Of a stretch of DNA of 64,000 nt, positions 11,356-25,700 are shown in pieces (position 1 is the first letter of the stretch; each line of letters opens with the position of its first letter). The position numbers were made by a program, and so were the translations under genes. Source of the DNA: Gymnothorax reevesii (Eukaryota; Chordata; Actinopteri; Anguilliformes; Muraenidae); the NCBI GenBank assembly GCA_029721435.1, contig CM056584.1, positions 8,638,395-8,702,394 on the forward strand, in the 5' to 3' direction. The notes beneath the pieces were generated by a model. That model ran no database searches, was not told the DNA's origin, and worked only from the letters and a program-made list of their open reading frames with translations.

Positions 11356-12671
11356 CTTGTATTATGAGCAAATTGAGTAATGTTAATGTTTCAATGCTAA
11401 TGCTAACATGCTGATGCTAACATGCTAATGCTAGCGATCTAATGTGAGTGCTAATAGTTGGTCATTTTCATACTGTACGTGTCCTCTATGATGTTACTTG
11501 GAGATCAGATGGCATTTCAGCTTAACCCTTCTTGTATAATAAAAAAATTGAGTAATGTTAATGTTTAAATGCTAATGCTAACATGCTAATGCTAGCGATC
11601 TAATGTGAGTTCTAATATCTGGTCATTTTCATACTATACGTGTCCTCTATGATGTTAATAGGAGATCAGATGGCATTTCAGCTTAACCCTTCTTTTGTAA
11701 AATGGAAATTGAGTGACATTAATGTTTTAATACTAATGCTAACATGCTAATGCTAGCGATCTAATGTGGGTGCTAATATCTGGTCATTTTCATACTGTAC
11801 GTGTCCTCTATGATGGGAGTATGGGATCAGATGGCATTTCAGCTTAACCCTGCGTGTGTAAAATGGAAATTGAGTGACGTTAATGTTTGAATACTAATGC
11901 TAACATGCTAATGCTAGCAATCTAATCTGAGTGCTAATATCTGGTCATTTTCATACTGTACGTGTCCTCTATGATGGGAGTATGGGATCAGATGGCATTT
12001 CAGCTTAACCCTGCTTGTGTAAAATGGAAATTAAGTGACGTTAATGTTTGAATGCTAATGCTAACATGCTAATGCTAGCAATCTAATGTGAGTTCTAATA
12101 TCTGGTCATTTTCATACTGTAAGTGTCCTCTATGATGTTAGTATGAGATCAGATGGCATTTCTCCTTCACCCTTCTTGTATTATGAGCAAATTGAGTAAT
12201 GTTAATGTTTCAATGCTAATGCTAACATGCTGATGCTAACATGCTAATGCTAGCGATCTAATGTGAGTGCTAATAGTTGGTCATTTTCATACTGTACGTG
12301 TCCTCTATGATGTTAATTGGAGATCAGATGGCATTTCAGCTTAACCCTTCTTGTATAATGAAAAAATTGAGAAATGTTAATGTTTAAATGCTAATGCTAA
12401 CATGCTAATGCTAGCGATCTAATGTGAGTTCTAATATCTGGTCATTTTCATACTATAAGTGTCCTCTATGATGTTAATAGGAGATCAGATGGCATTTCAG
12501 CTTAACCCTTCTTGTGTAAAATGGAAATTGTGTGACATTAATGTTTTAATACTAATGCTAACATGCTAATGCTAGCGATCTAATGTGAGTGCTAATATCT
12601 GGTCATTTTCATACTGTACGTGTCCTCTATGATGGGAATATGGGATCAGATGGCATTTCAGCATAACCCTG
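11356..12671. repeat. Block long monomer, m30-m36, ending in an m36/m16 hybrid
   Basis: Starts at 11356 (long), 11531 (m30), 11692 (m31), 11853 (m32), 12014 (m33), 12175 (m34, long), 12350 (m35) and 12511. The monomer at 12511 opens as m36 (GTGTGACATTAATGTTTTAATAC) but ends gatgggaatatggg and CAGCATAACCCTG, the m16/b4/b12 tail, so it is a hybrid. The next monomer is accordingly m17. Confidence 0.8.
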
Positions 12672-14134
12672 TTTGTGTAAAATGGAAATTGAGTGACGTT
12701 AATGTTTAAATGCTAATGCTAACATGCTAATGCTAGCGATCTAATGTGACTGCTAATATCTGGTCATTTTCATACTGTACGTGTCCTCTATGATGTTAAT
12801 AGGAGATCAGATGGCATTTCAGCTTAACCCTTCTTGTATAATAAAAAAATTGAGTAATGTTAATGTTTAAATGCTAAAGCTAACATGCTAATGCTAGCGA
12901 TCTAATGTGAGTGCCAATATCTGGTCATTTTCATACTGTACGTGTCCTCTATGATTGGAGTATGGGATCAGATGGCATTTCAGCTTAACCCTGCTTGTGT
13001 AAAATAGAAATTGAGTGACGTTAATGTTTGAATGCTAATGCTAACATGCTAATGCTAGTGATCTAATGTGAGTGCTAATATCTGGTCATTTTCATACTGT
13101 ACGTGTCCTCTATGATGGGAGTACGGGATCAGATGGCATTTCAGCTTAACCCTGCTTGTGTAAAATGGAAATTGAGTGACGTTAATGTTTGAATACTAAT
13201 GCTAACATGCTATTGCTTGCAATCTAATGTGAGTGCTAATATCTGGTCATTTTCATACTGTACGTGTCCTCTATGATGGGAGTATGGGATCAGATGGCAT
13301 TTCAGCTTAACCCTGCTTGTGTAAAATAGAAATTGAGTGACGTTAATGTTTGAATGCTAATGCTAACATGCTAATGCTAGCGATCTAATGTGAGTGCTAA
13401 TATCTGGTCATTTTCATACTGTAAGTGTCCTCTATGATGTTAGTATGAGATCAGAAGACATTTCTCCTTCACCCTTCTTGTATTATAAGCAAATTGGGTA
13501 ATGTTAATGTTTCAATGCTAATACTAACATGCTGATGCTAACATGCTAATGCTACAAATCAAATGTGAGTGCTAATACCTGGTCATTTTCATACTGTACA
13601 TGTCTTCTATGATGGGAATATGGGATCAGATGGCATTTCAGCTTAACCCTGCTTGTGTAAAATGGAAATTGAGTGACGTTAATGTTTGAATGCTAATGTT
13701 AACATGCTAATGCTAGCGATCTTATGTGAGTGCTAATATCTGGTCATTTATATACTATACGTGTCCTCTATGATGTTAATAGGAGATCAGATGGCATTTC
13801 AGCTTAACCCTTCTTGTGTAAAATGGAAATTGAGTGATGTTAATGTTTAAATGCTAATGCTAACATGCTGATGCTAGCGCTCTAATGTGAGTGCTAATAT
13901 CTGGTCATTTTCATACTGTACGTGTCCTCTATGATGGGAATATGGGATCAGATGGCATTTCAGCATAACCCTGTTTGTGTAAAATGGAAATTGAGTGGAG
14001 TTAATGTTTAAATGCTAATGCTAACATGCTAATGCTAGCGATCTAATGTGAGTGCTAATATCTGGTCATTTTCATACTGTACGTGTCCTCTATGATCTTA
14101 ATAGGAGATCAGATGGCATTTCAGCTTAACCCTT
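12672..14134. repeat. b-block copy lacking b1-b4 and b14
   Basis: Nine monomers: m17/b5 (12672), b6 (12833, GCTAAAGCTAAC), b7 (12994), b8 (13155, TATTGCTTGCAATC), b9 (13316, gaagacatttctcc), b10 (13477, long, GCTACAAATC), b11 (13652, TTAACATGC and GATCTTATG), b12 (13813) and b13 (13974, GAGTGGAG and gatcttaatagg). The following monomer is m26, so b14 is skipped relative to 18699-20966. Confidence 0.82.
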
Positions 14135-16591
14135 CTTTTGTAAAATGGAAATTGAGTGACATTAATGTTTTAATACTAATGCTAACATGCTAATGCTAGC
14201 GATCTAATGTGGGTGCTAATATCTGGTCATTTTCATGCTGTACGTGTCCTCTATGATGGGAGTATGGGATCAGATGGCATTTCAGCTTAACCCTGCGTGT
14301 GTAAAATGGAAATTGAGTGACGTGAATGTTTGAATACTAATGCTAACATGCTAATGCTAGCAATCTAATCTGAGTGCTAATATCTGGTCATTTTCATACT
14401 GTACGTGTCCTCTATGATGGGAGTATGGGATCAGATGGCATTTCAGCTTAACCCTGCTTGTGTAAAATAGAAATTGAGTGACGTTAATGTTTGAATGCTA
14501 ATGCTAACATGCTAATGCTAGCAATCTAATGTGAGTTCTAATATCTGGTCATTTTCATACTGTAAGTGTCCTCTATGATGTTAGTATGAGATCAGATGGC
14601 ATTTCTCCTTCACCCTTCTTGTATTATGAGCAAATTGAGTAATGTTAATGTTTCAATGCTAATGCTAACATGCTGATGCTAACATGCTAATGCTAGCGAT
14701 CTAATGTGAGTGCTAATAGTTGGTCATTTTCATACTGTACGTGTCCTCTATGATGTTAATTGGAGATCAGATGGCATTTCAGCTTAACCCTTCTTGTATA
14801 ATAAAAAAATTGAGTAATGTTAATGTTTAAATGCTAATGCTAACATGCTAATGCTAGCGATCTAATGTGAGTTCTAATATCTGGTCATTTTCATACTATA
14901 CGTGTCCTCTATGATGTTAATAGGAGATCAGATGGCATTTCAGCTTAACCCTTCTTTTGTAAAATGGAAATTGAGTGACATTAATGTTTTAATACTAATG
15001 CTAACATGCTAATGCTAGCGATCTAATGTGGGTGCTAATATCTGGTCATTTTCATACTGTACGTGTCCTCTATGATGGGAGTATGGGATCAGATGGCATT
15101 TCAGCTTAACCCTGCGTGTGTAAAATGGAAATTGAGTGACGTTAATGTTTGAATACTAATGCTAACATGCTAATGCTAGCAATCTAATCTGAGTGCTAAT
15201 ATCTGGTCATTTTCATACTGTACGTGTCCTCTATGATGGGAGTATGGGATCAGATGGCATTTCAGCTTAACCCTGCTTGTGTAAAATGGAAATTAAGTGA
15301 CGTTAATGTTTGAATGCTAATGCTAACATGCTAATGCTAGCAATCTAATGTGAGTTCTAATATCTGGTCATTTTCATACTGTAAGTGTCCTCTATGATGT
15401 TAGTATGAGATCAGATGGCATTTCTCCTTCACCCTTCTTGTATTATGAGCAAATTGAGTAATGTTAATGTTTCAATGCTAATGCTAACATGCTGATGCTA
15501 ACATGCTAATGCTAGCGATCTAATGTGAGTGCTAATAGTTGGTCATTTTCATACTGTACGTGTCCTCTATGATGTTAATTGGAGATCAGATGGCATTTCA
15601 GCTTAACCCTTCTTGTATAATAAAAAAATTGAGAAATGTTAATGTTTAAATGCTAATGCTAACATGCTAATGCTAGCGATCTAATGTGAGTTCTAATATC
15701 TGGTCATTTTCATACTATAAGTGTCCTCTATGATGTTAATAGGAGATCAGATGGCATTTCAGCTTAACCCTTCTTGTGTAAAATGGAAATTGTGTGACAT
15801 TAATGTTTTAATACTAATGCTAACATGCTAATGCTAGCGATCTAATGTGAGTGCTAATATCTGGTCATTTTCATACTGTACGTGTCCTCTATGATGTTAA
15901 TAGGAGATCAGATGGCATTTCAGCTTAACCCTGCTTGTGTAAAATGGAAATTTAGTGACGTTAAAGTTTGAATGCTAATGCTAACATGCTAATGCTAGCG
16001 ATCTAATGTGCGTGCTAATATCTGGTCATTTTCATACTGTACGTGTCCTCTATGATGGGAGTATGGGATCAGATGGCATTTCAGCTTAACCCTGCGTGTG
16101 TAAAATGGAAATTGAGTGACGTTAATGTTTGAATACTAATGCTAACATGCTAATGCTAGCAATCTAATCTGAGTGCTTATATCTGGTCATTTTCATACTG
16201 TACGTGTCCTCTATGATGGGAGTATGGGATCAGATGGCATTTCAGCTTAACCCTGCTTGTGTAAAATGGAAATTAAGTGACGTTAATGTTTGAATGCTAA
16301 TGCTAACATGCTAATGCTAGCAATCTAATGTGAGTTCTAATATCTGGTCATTTTCATACTGTAAGTGTCCTCTATGATGTTAGTATGAGATCAGATGGCA
16401 TTTCTCCTTCACCCTTCTTGTATTATGAGCAAATTGAGTAATGTTAATGTTTCAATGCTAATGCTAACATGCTGATGCTAACATGCTAATGCTAGCGATC
16501 TAATATGAGTGCTAATAGTTGGTCATTTTCATACTGTACGTGTCCTCTATGATGTTAATTGGAGATCAGATGGCATTTCAGCTTAACCCTT
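14135..16591. repeat. Block m26-m36, m1-m4
   Basis: Fifteen monomers in the order of the later 36-mer: m26 (14135), m27 (14296, GACGTGAATG), m28, m29 (14618, long), m30 (14793), m31, m32, m33, m34 (15437, long), m35 (15612), m36, m1 (15934, with the diagnostic GTGCGTGCT at 16011), m2, m3 and m4 (16417, long, TCTAATATGAG). This is the earliest place in the window where m1 in its GCGTGCT form appears. Confidence 0.84.
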
Positions 16592-16752
16592 CTTGTATAA
16601 TAAAAAAATTGAGAAATGTTAATGTTTAAATGCTAATGCTAACATGCTAATGCTAGCGATCTAATGTGAGTGCTAATACCTGGTCATTTTCATACTGTAC
16701 ATGTCCTCTATGATGGGAGTATGAGATCAGATGGCTTTTCAGCTTAACCCTG
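16592..16752. repeat. Hybrid monomer m5/m14
   Basis: The head is m5 (ATAATAAAAAAATTGAGAAATG) but after GCGATCTAATG it continues GAGTGCTAATACCTGG, TACATGTCC, gagtatgagatc and GGCTTTTCAGC, which is the m14/b2 tail. The next monomer is m15. The exchange therefore skipped m6 through m13 relative to the full unit. Confidence 0.82.
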
Positions 16753-18698
16753 CTTGTGTAAAATGGAAATTTAATGACATTCATGTTTTAATGCTAATGC
16801 TAACATGCTAATGCTAGCGATCTAATGTGAGTGCTAATATCTGGTCATTTTCAAACTATACGTGTCCTCTAGGATGTTAATAGGAGATCAGATGGCATTT
16901 CAGCTTAACCCTTCTTGTGTAAAATGGAAATTGAGTGATGTTAATGTTTAAATGCTAATGCTAACATGCTGATGCTAGCGCTCTAATGTGAGTGCTAATA
17001 TCTGGTCATTTTCATACTGTACGTGTCCTCTATGATGGGAATATGGGATCAGATGGCATTTCAGCATAACCCTGTTTGTGTAAAATGGAAATTGAGTGAC
17101 GTTAATGTTTAAATGCTAATGCTAACATGCTAATGCTAGCGATCTAATGTGAGTGCTAATATCTGGTCATTTTCATACTGTACGTGTCCTCTATGATGTT
17201 AATAGGAGATCAGATGGCATTTCAGCTTAACCCTTCTTGTATAATAAAAAAATTGAGTAATGTTAATGTTTAAATGCTAATGCTAACATGCTAATGCTAG
17301 CGATCTAATGTGAGTTCTAATATCTGGTCATTTTCATACTATACGTGTCCTCTATGATGTTAATAGGAGATCAGATGGCATTTCAGCTTTACCCTTCTTT
17401 TGTAAAATGGAAATTGAGTGACATTAAAGTTTTTATACTAATGCTAGCATGCTAATGCTAGCGATCTAATGTGGGTGCTAATATCTGGTCATTTTCATAC
17501 TGTACGTGTCCTCTATGATGGGAGTATGGGATCAGATGGCATTTCAGCTTAACCCTGCTTGTGTAAAATGGAAATTGAGTGACGTTAATGTATGAATACT
17601 AATGCTAACATGCTAATGCTAGCAATCTAATGTGAGTGCTAATATCTGGTCATTTTCATACTGTACGTGTCCTCTATGATGGGAGTATGGGATCAGATGG
17701 CATTTCAGCTTAACCCTGCTTGTGTAAAATAGAAATTGAGTGATGTTAATGTTTGAATGCTAATGCTAACATGCTAATGCTAGCGATCTAATGTGAGTTC
17801 TAATATCTGGTCATTTTCATACTGTAAGTGTCCTCTATGATGTTAGTATGAGATCAGATGGCATTTCTCCTTCACCCTTCTTGTATTATGAGCAAATTGA
17901 GTAATGTTAATGTTTCAATGCTAATGCTAACATGCTGATGCTAACATGCTAATGCTAGCGATCTAATGTGAGTGCTAATAGTTGGTCATTTTCATACTGT
18001 ACGTGTCCTCTATGATGTTAATTGGAGATCAGATGGCATTTCAGCTTAACCCTTCTTGTATAATAAAAAAATTGAGTAATGTTAATGTTTAAAAGCTAAT
18101 GCTAATATGCCAATGCTAGCGATCTAATGTGAGTTCTAATATCTGGTCATTTTCATCCTATACGTGTCCTCTATAATGTTAATAGGAGATCAGATGGCAT
18201 TTCAGCTTAACCCTTCTTGTGTAAAATGGAAATTGTGTGACATTAATGTTTTAATACTAATGCTAACATGCTAATGCTAGCGATCTAATGTCAGTGCTAA
18301 TATCTGGTCATTTTCATACTGTTCGTGTCCTCTATGATGTTAATAGGAGATCAGATGGCATTTCAGCTTAACCCTGCTTGTGTAAAATGGAAATTTTGTG
18401 ACGTTAATGTTTCAATGCTAATACTAACATGCTAATGCTAGCGATCTAATGTGAGTGCTAATATCTGGTCATTTTCATACTTTACGTGTCCTCTATGATG
18501 TTAATAGGAGATCAGATGGCATTTCAGCTTAACCCTGCTTGTGTAAAATGGAAATTTAGTGAGGTTAATGTTTGAATGCTGATGCTAACATGCTAATGCT
18601 AGCGATCTAATGTGAGTGCTAATATCTCTTCATTTTCATACTGTACGTGTCCTCTATGATGGGAGTATGGGATCAGATGGCATTTCAGCTTAACCCTG
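16753..18698. repeat. Block m15-m25 in superunit form
   Basis: Twelve monomers at 16753 (m15, TTTTCAAACTATACG), 16914, 17075, 17236, 17397 (m19, GTTTTTATACTAATGCTAGC), 17558 (m20, AATGTATGAATAC), 17719, 17880 (long m22 precursor), 18055 (m30-like, AAAAGCTAATGCTAATATGCC), 18216 (m23, AATGTCAGTGC), 18377 (m24) and 18538 (m25). They match the end and start of the superunit at 1-7302. The m22 pair has not yet been fused into the single 161-bp m22 of later units. Confidence 0.82.
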
Positions 18699-20966
18699 CT
18701 TGTGTAAAATGGAAATTGAGTGAAGTTAATGTTGGAATACTAATGCTAACATGCTTATGCTAGCAATCTATTGTGAGTGCCTATATCTGGTGATTTTCAT
18801 ACTATACGTGTCCTCTATGATTGGAGTATGGGATCAGATGGCATTTCAGCTTAACCCTGCTTGTGTAAAATAAAAATTGAGTGACGTTAATGTTTGAATG
18901 CTAATGCTAACATGCTAATGCTAGCGATCTAATGTGAGTGCTAATACCTGGTCATTTTCATACTGTACATGTCCTCTATGATGGGAGTATGAGATCAGAT
19001 GGCTTTTCAGCTTAACCCTGCTTGTGTAAAATGGAAATTTAATGACGTTCATGTTTTAATGCTAATGCTAACATGATAATGCTAGCGATCTAATGTGAGT
19101 GCTAATATCTGGTCATTTTCATACTGTACGTGTCCTCTAGGATGTTAATAGGAGATCAGATGGCATTTCAGCTTAACCCTTCTTGTGTAAAATGGAAATT
19201 GAGTGATGTTAATGTTTAAATGCTAATGCTAACATGCTGATGCTAGCGCTCTAATGTGAGTGCTAATATCTGGTCATTTTCATACTGTACGTGTCCTCTA
19301 TGATGGGAATATGGGATCAGATGGCATTTCAGCATAACCCTGTTTGTGTAAAATGGAAATTGAGTGACGTTAATGTTTAAATGATAATGCTAACATGCTA
19401 ATGCTAGCGATCTAATGTGAGTGCTAATATCTGGTCATTTTCATACTGTACGTGTCCTCTATGATGTTAATAGGAGATCAGATGGCATTTCAGCTTAACC
19501 CTTCTTGTATAATAAAAAAATTGAGTAATGTTAATGTTTAAATGCTAAAGCTAACATGCTAATGCTAGCGATCTAATGTGAGTGCCAATATCTGGTCATT
19601 TTCATACTGTACGTGTCCTCTATGATTGGAGTATGGGATCAGATGGCATTTCAGCTTAACCCTGCTTGTGTTAAATAGAAATTGAGTGACGTTAATGTTT
19701 GAATGCTAATGCTAACATGCTAATGCTAGTGATCTAATGTGAGTGCTAATATCTGGTCATTTTCATACTGTACGTGTCCTCTATGATGGGAGTACGGGAT
19801 CAGATGGCATTTCAGCTTAACCCTGCTTGTGTAAAATGGAAATTGAGTGACGTTAATGTTTGAATACTAATGCTAACATGCTATTGCTTGCAATCTAATG
19901 TGAGTGCTAATATCTGGTCATTTTCATACTGTACGTGTCCTCTATGATGGGAGTATGGGATCAGATGGCATTTCAGCTTAACCCTGCTTGTGTAAAATAG
20001 AAATTGAGTGACGTTAATGTTTGAATGCTAATGCTAACATGCTAATGCTAGCGATCTAATGTGAGTGCTAATATCTGGTCATTTTCATACTGTAAGTGTC
20101 CTCTATGATGTTAGTATGAGATCAGAAGACATTTCTCCTTCACCCTTCTTGTATTATAAGCAAATTGGGTAATGTTAATGTTTCAATGCTAATACTAACA
20201 TGCTGATGCTAACATGCTAATGCTACAAATCAAATGTGAGTGCTAATACCTGGTCATTTTCATACTGTACATGTCTTCTATGATGGGAATATGGGATCAG
20301 ATGGCATTTCAGCTTAACCCTGCTTGTGTGAAATGGAAATTGAGTGACGTTAATGTTTGAATGCTAATGTTAACATGCTAATGCTAGCGATCTTATGTGA
20401 GTGCTAATATCTGGTCATTTTTATACTATACGTGTCCTCTATGATGTTAATAGGAGATCAGATGGCATTTCAGCTTAACCCTTCTTGTGTAAAATGGAAA
20501 TTGAGTGATGTTAATGTTTAAATGCTAATGCTAACATGCTGATGCTAGCGCTCTAATGTGAGTGCTAATATCTGGTCATTTTCATACTGTACGTGTCCTC
20601 TATGATGGGAATATGGGATCAGATGGCATTTCAGCATAACCCTGTTTGTGTAAAATGGAAATTGAGTGGAGTTAATGTTTAAATGCTAATGCTAACATGC
20701 TAATGCTAGCGATCTAATGTGAGTGCTAATATCTGGTCATTTTCATACTGTACGTGTCCTCTATGATCTTAATAGGAGATCAGATGGCATTTCAGCTTAA
20801 CCCTTCTTGTATAATAAAAAAATTGAGTAATGTTAATGTTTAAATGCTAATGCTAACATGCTAATGCTAGCGATTTAATGTGAGTTCTAATATCTGGTCA
20901 TTTTCATACTATACGTGTCCTCTATGATGTTAATAGGAGATCAGATGGCATTTCAGCTTAACCCTT
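18699..20966. repeat. Complete 14-monomer b block (b1-b14), 2268 bp
   Basis: Starts: b1 18699 (GTTGGAATAC, GTGCCTATATCTGGTG), b2 18860, b3 19021 (CATGATAATGC), b4 19182, b5 19343 (AAATGATAATGC), b6 19504, b7 19665 (GCTAGTGATC, gggagtacggg), b8 19826, b9 19987, b10 20148 (long), b11 20323, b12 20484, b13 20645, b14 20806 (GCGATTTAATG). It lies between m25 and m26. In the 36-mer units the same junction is m25 directly to m26, so the b block is the module whose presence or absence distinguishes the two HOR families. Confidence 0.86.
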
Positions 20967-22696
20967 CTTTTGTAAAATGGAAATTGAGTGACATTAATGT
21001 TTTAATACTAATGCTAACATGCTAATGCTAGCGATCTAATGTGGGTGCTAATATCTGGTCATTTTCATACTGTACGTGTCCTCTATGATGGGAGTATGGG
21101 ATCAGATGGCATTTCAGCTTAACCCTGCGTGTGTAAAATGGAAATTGAGTGACGTGAATGTTTGAATACTAATGCTAACATGCTAATGCTAGCAATCTAA
21201 TCTGAGTGCTAATATCTGGTCATTTTCATACTGTACGTGTCCTCTATGATGGGAGTATGGGATCAGATGGCATTTCAGCTTAACCCTGCTTGTGTAAAAT
21301 AGAAATTGAGTGACGTTAATGTTTGAATGCTAATGCTAACATGCTAATGCTAGCAATCTAATGTGAGTTCTAATATCTGGTCATTTTCATACTGTAAGTG
21401 TCCTCTATGATGTTAGTATGAGATCAGATGGCATTTCTCCTTCACCCTTCTTGTATTATGAGCAAATTGAGTAATGTTAATGTTTCAATGCTAATGCTAA
21501 CATGCTGATGCTAACATGCTAATGCTAGCGATCTAATGTGAGTGCTAATAGTTGGTCATTTTCATACTGTACGTGTCCTCTATGATGTTAATTGGAGATC
21601 AGATGGCATTTCAGCTTAACCCTTCTTGTATAATAAAAAAATTGAGTAATGTTAATGTTTAAATGCTAATGCTAACATGCTAATGCTAGCGATCTAATGT
21701 GAGTTCTAATATTTGGTCATTTTCATACTATACGTGTCCTCTATGATGTTAATAGGAGATCAGATGGCATTTCAGCTTAACCCTTCTTTTGTAAAATGGA
21801 AATTGAGTGACATTAATGTTTTAATACTAATGCTAACATGCTAATGCTAGCGATCTAATGTGGGTGCTAATATCTGGTCATTTTCATACTGTACCTGTCC
21901 TCTATGATGGGAGTATGGGATCAGATGGCATTTCAGCTTAACCCTGCGTGTGTAAAATGGAAATTGAGTGACGTTAATGTTTGAATACTAATGCTAACAT
22001 GCTAATGCTAGCAATCTAATCTGAGTGCTAATATCTGGTCATTTTCATACTGTACGTGTCCTCTATGATGGGAGTATGGGATCAGATGGCATTTCAGCTT
22101 AACCCTGCTTGTGTAAAATGGAAATTAAGTGACGTTAATGTTTGAATGCTAATGCTAACATGCTAATGCTAGCAATCTAATGTGAGTTCTAATATCTGGT
22201 CATTTTCATACTGTAAGTGTCCTCTATGATGTTAGTATGAGATCAGATGGCATTTCTCCTTCACCCTTCTTGTATTATGAGCAAATTGAGTAATGTTAAT
22301 GTTTCAATGCTAATGCTAACATGCTGATGCTAACATGCTAATGCTAGCGATCTAATGTGAGTGCTAATAGTTGGTCATTTTCATACTGTACGTGTCCTCT
22401 ATGATGTTAATTGGAGATCAGATGGCATTTCAGCTTAACCCTTCTTGTATAATAAAAAAATTGAGAAATGTTAATGTTTAAATGCTAATGCTAACATGCT
22501 AATGCTAGCGATCTAATGTGAGTTCTAATATCTGGTCATTTTCATACTATAAGTGTCCTCTATGATGTTAATAGGAGATCAGATGGCATTTCAGCTTAAC
22601 CCTTCTTGTGTAAAATGGAAATTGTGTGACATTAATGTTTTAATACTAATGCTAACATGCTAATGCTAGCGATCTAATGTGAGTGCTAATATCTGG
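18791..22696. repeat. 3906-bp tandem duplication, copy 1
   Basis: This unit contains the end of b1, b2-b14, m26-m35 and the front of m36 (24 monomer lengths, three of them long). The following 3906 bases repeat it. By eye I found only three mismatches: 19672 T against 23578 A, 20330 G against 24236 A, and 21713 T against 25619 C. Shared private variants include GATAATGC (19066/22972), CATACTGTACCTG (near 21893/25799) and ACTATAAGTG (near 22547/26453). Confidence 0.9.
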
Positions 22697-22765
22697 TGAT
22701 TTTCATACTATACGTGTCCTCTATGATTGGAGTATGGGATCAGATGGCATTTCAGCTTAACCCTG
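22605..22765. repeat. Hybrid monomer m36/b1 at the duplication junction
   Basis: It begins as m36 (GTGTGACATTAATG, TAATACTAATGC, GTGAGTGCTAAT) and from about 22697 reads TGATTTTCATACTATACG followed by gattggagtatggg, the b1 tail of 18791. The shared ATATCTGG stretch at about 22689-22696 is the crossover region. The equivalent m36 at the end of copy 2 (26511) continues with the normal CATTTTCATACTG. Confidence 0.88.
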
Positions 22766-25700
22766 CTTGTGTAAAATAAAAATTGAGTGACGTTAATGTT
22801 TGAATGCTAATGCTAACATGCTAATGCTAGCGATCTAATGTGAGTGCTAATACCTGGTCATTTTCATACTGTACATGTCCTCTATGATGGGAGTATGAGA
22901 TCAGATGGCTTTTCAGCTTAACCCTGCTTGTGTAAAATGGAAATTTAATGACGTTCATGTTTTAATGCTAATGCTAACATGATAATGCTAGCGATCTAAT
23001 GTGAGTGCTAATATCTGGTCATTTTCATACTGTACGTGTCCTCTAGGATGTTAATAGGAGATCAGATGGCATTTCAGCTTAACCCTTCTTGTGTAAAATG
23101 GAAATTGAGTGATGTTAATGTTTAAATGCTAATGCTAACATGCTGATGCTAGCGCTCTAATGTGAGTGCTAATATCTGGTCATTTTCATACTGTACGTGT
23201 CCTCTATGATGGGAATATGGGATCAGATGGCATTTCAGCATAACCCTGTTTGTGTAAAATGGAAATTGAGTGACGTTAATGTTTAAATGATAATGCTAAC
23301 ATGCTAATGCTAGCGATCTAATGTGAGTGCTAATATCTGGTCATTTTCATACTGTACGTGTCCTCTATGATGTTAATAGGAGATCAGATGGCATTTCAGC
23401 TTAACCCTTCTTGTATAATAAAAAAATTGAGTAATGTTAATGTTTAAATGCTAAAGCTAACATGCTAATGCTAGCGATCTAATGTGAGTGCCAATATCTG
23501 GTCATTTTCATACTGTACGTGTCCTCTATGATTGGAGTATGGGATCAGATGGCATTTCAGCTTAACCCTGCTTGTGTAAAATAGAAATTGAGTGACGTTA
23601 ATGTTTGAATGCTAATGCTAACATGCTAATGCTAGTGATCTAATGTGAGTGCTAATATCTGGTCATTTTCATACTGTACGTGTCCTCTATGATGGGAGTA
23701 CGGGATCAGATGGCATTTCAGCTTAACCCTGCTTGTGTAAAATGGAAATTGAGTGACGTTAATGTTTGAATACTAATGCTAACATGCTATTGCTTGCAAT
23801 CTAATGTGAGTGCTAATATCTGGTCATTTTCATACTGTACGTGTCCTCTATGATGGGAGTATGGGATCAGATGGCATTTCAGCTTAACCCTGCTTGTGTA
23901 AAATAGAAATTGAGTGACGTTAATGTTTGAATGCTAATGCTAACATGCTAATGCTAGCGATCTAATGTGAGTGCTAATATCTGGTCATTTTCATACTGTA
24001 AGTGTCCTCTATGATGTTAGTATGAGATCAGAAGACATTTCTCCTTCACCCTTCTTGTATTATAAGCAAATTGGGTAATGTTAATGTTTCAATGCTAATA
24101 CTAACATGCTGATGCTAACATGCTAATGCTACAAATCAAATGTGAGTGCTAATACCTGGTCATTTTCATACTGTACATGTCTTCTATGATGGGAATATGG
24201 GATCAGATGGCATTTCAGCTTAACCCTGCTTGTGTAAAATGGAAATTGAGTGACGTTAATGTTTGAATGCTAATGTTAACATGCTAATGCTAGCGATCTT
24301 ATGTGAGTGCTAATATCTGGTCATTTTTATACTATACGTGTCCTCTATGATGTTAATAGGAGATCAGATGGCATTTCAGCTTAACCCTTCTTGTGTAAAA
24401 TGGAAATTGAGTGATGTTAATGTTTAAATGCTAATGCTAACATGCTGATGCTAGCGCTCTAATGTGAGTGCTAATATCTGGTCATTTTCATACTGTACGT
24501 GTCCTCTATGATGGGAATATGGGATCAGATGGCATTTCAGCATAACCCTGTTTGTGTAAAATGGAAATTGAGTGGAGTTAATGTTTAAATGCTAATGCTA
24601 ACATGCTAATGCTAGCGATCTAATGTGAGTGCTAATATCTGGTCATTTTCATACTGTACGTGTCCTCTATGATCTTAATAGGAGATCAGATGGCATTTCA
24701 GCTTAACCCTTCTTGTATAATAAAAAAATTGAGTAATGTTAATGTTTAAATGCTAATGCTAACATGCTAATGCTAGCGATTTAATGTGAGTTCTAATATC
24801 TGGTCATTTTCATACTATACGTGTCCTCTATGATGTTAATAGGAGATCAGATGGCATTTCAGCTTAACCCTTCTTTTGTAAAATGGAAATTGAGTGACAT
24901 TAATGTTTTAATACTAATGCTAACATGCTAATGCTAGCGATCTAATGTGGGTGCTAATATCTGGTCATTTTCATACTGTACGTGTCCTCTATGATGGGAG
25001 TATGGGATCAGATGGCATTTCAGCTTAACCCTGCGTGTGTAAAATGGAAATTGAGTGACGTGAATGTTTGAATACTAATGCTAACATGCTAATGCTAGCA
25101 ATCTAATCTGAGTGCTAATATCTGGTCATTTTCATACTGTACGTGTCCTCTATGATGGGAGTATGGGATCAGATGGCATTTCAGCTTAACCCTGCTTGTG
25201 TAAAATAGAAATTGAGTGACGTTAATGTTTGAATGCTAATGCTAACATGCTAATGCTAGCAATCTAATGTGAGTTCTAATATCTGGTCATTTTCATACTG
25301 TAAGTGTCCTCTATGATGTTAGTATGAGATCAGATGGCATTTCTCCTTCACCCTTCTTGTATTATGAGCAAATTGAGTAATGTTAATGTTTCAATGCTAA
25401 TGCTAACATGCTGATGCTAACATGCTAATGCTAGCGATCTAATGTGAGTGCTAATAGTTGGTCATTTTCATACTGTACGTGTCCTCTATGATGTTAATTG
25501 GAGATCAGATGGCATTTCAGCTTAACCCTTCTTGTATAATAAAAAAATTGAGTAATGTTAATGTTTAAATGCTAATGCTAACATGCTAATGCTAGCGATC
25601 TAATGTGAGTTCTAATATCTGGTCATTTTCATACTATACGTGTCCTCTATGATGTTAATAGGAGATCAGATGGCATTTCAGCTTAACCCTTCTTTTGTAA

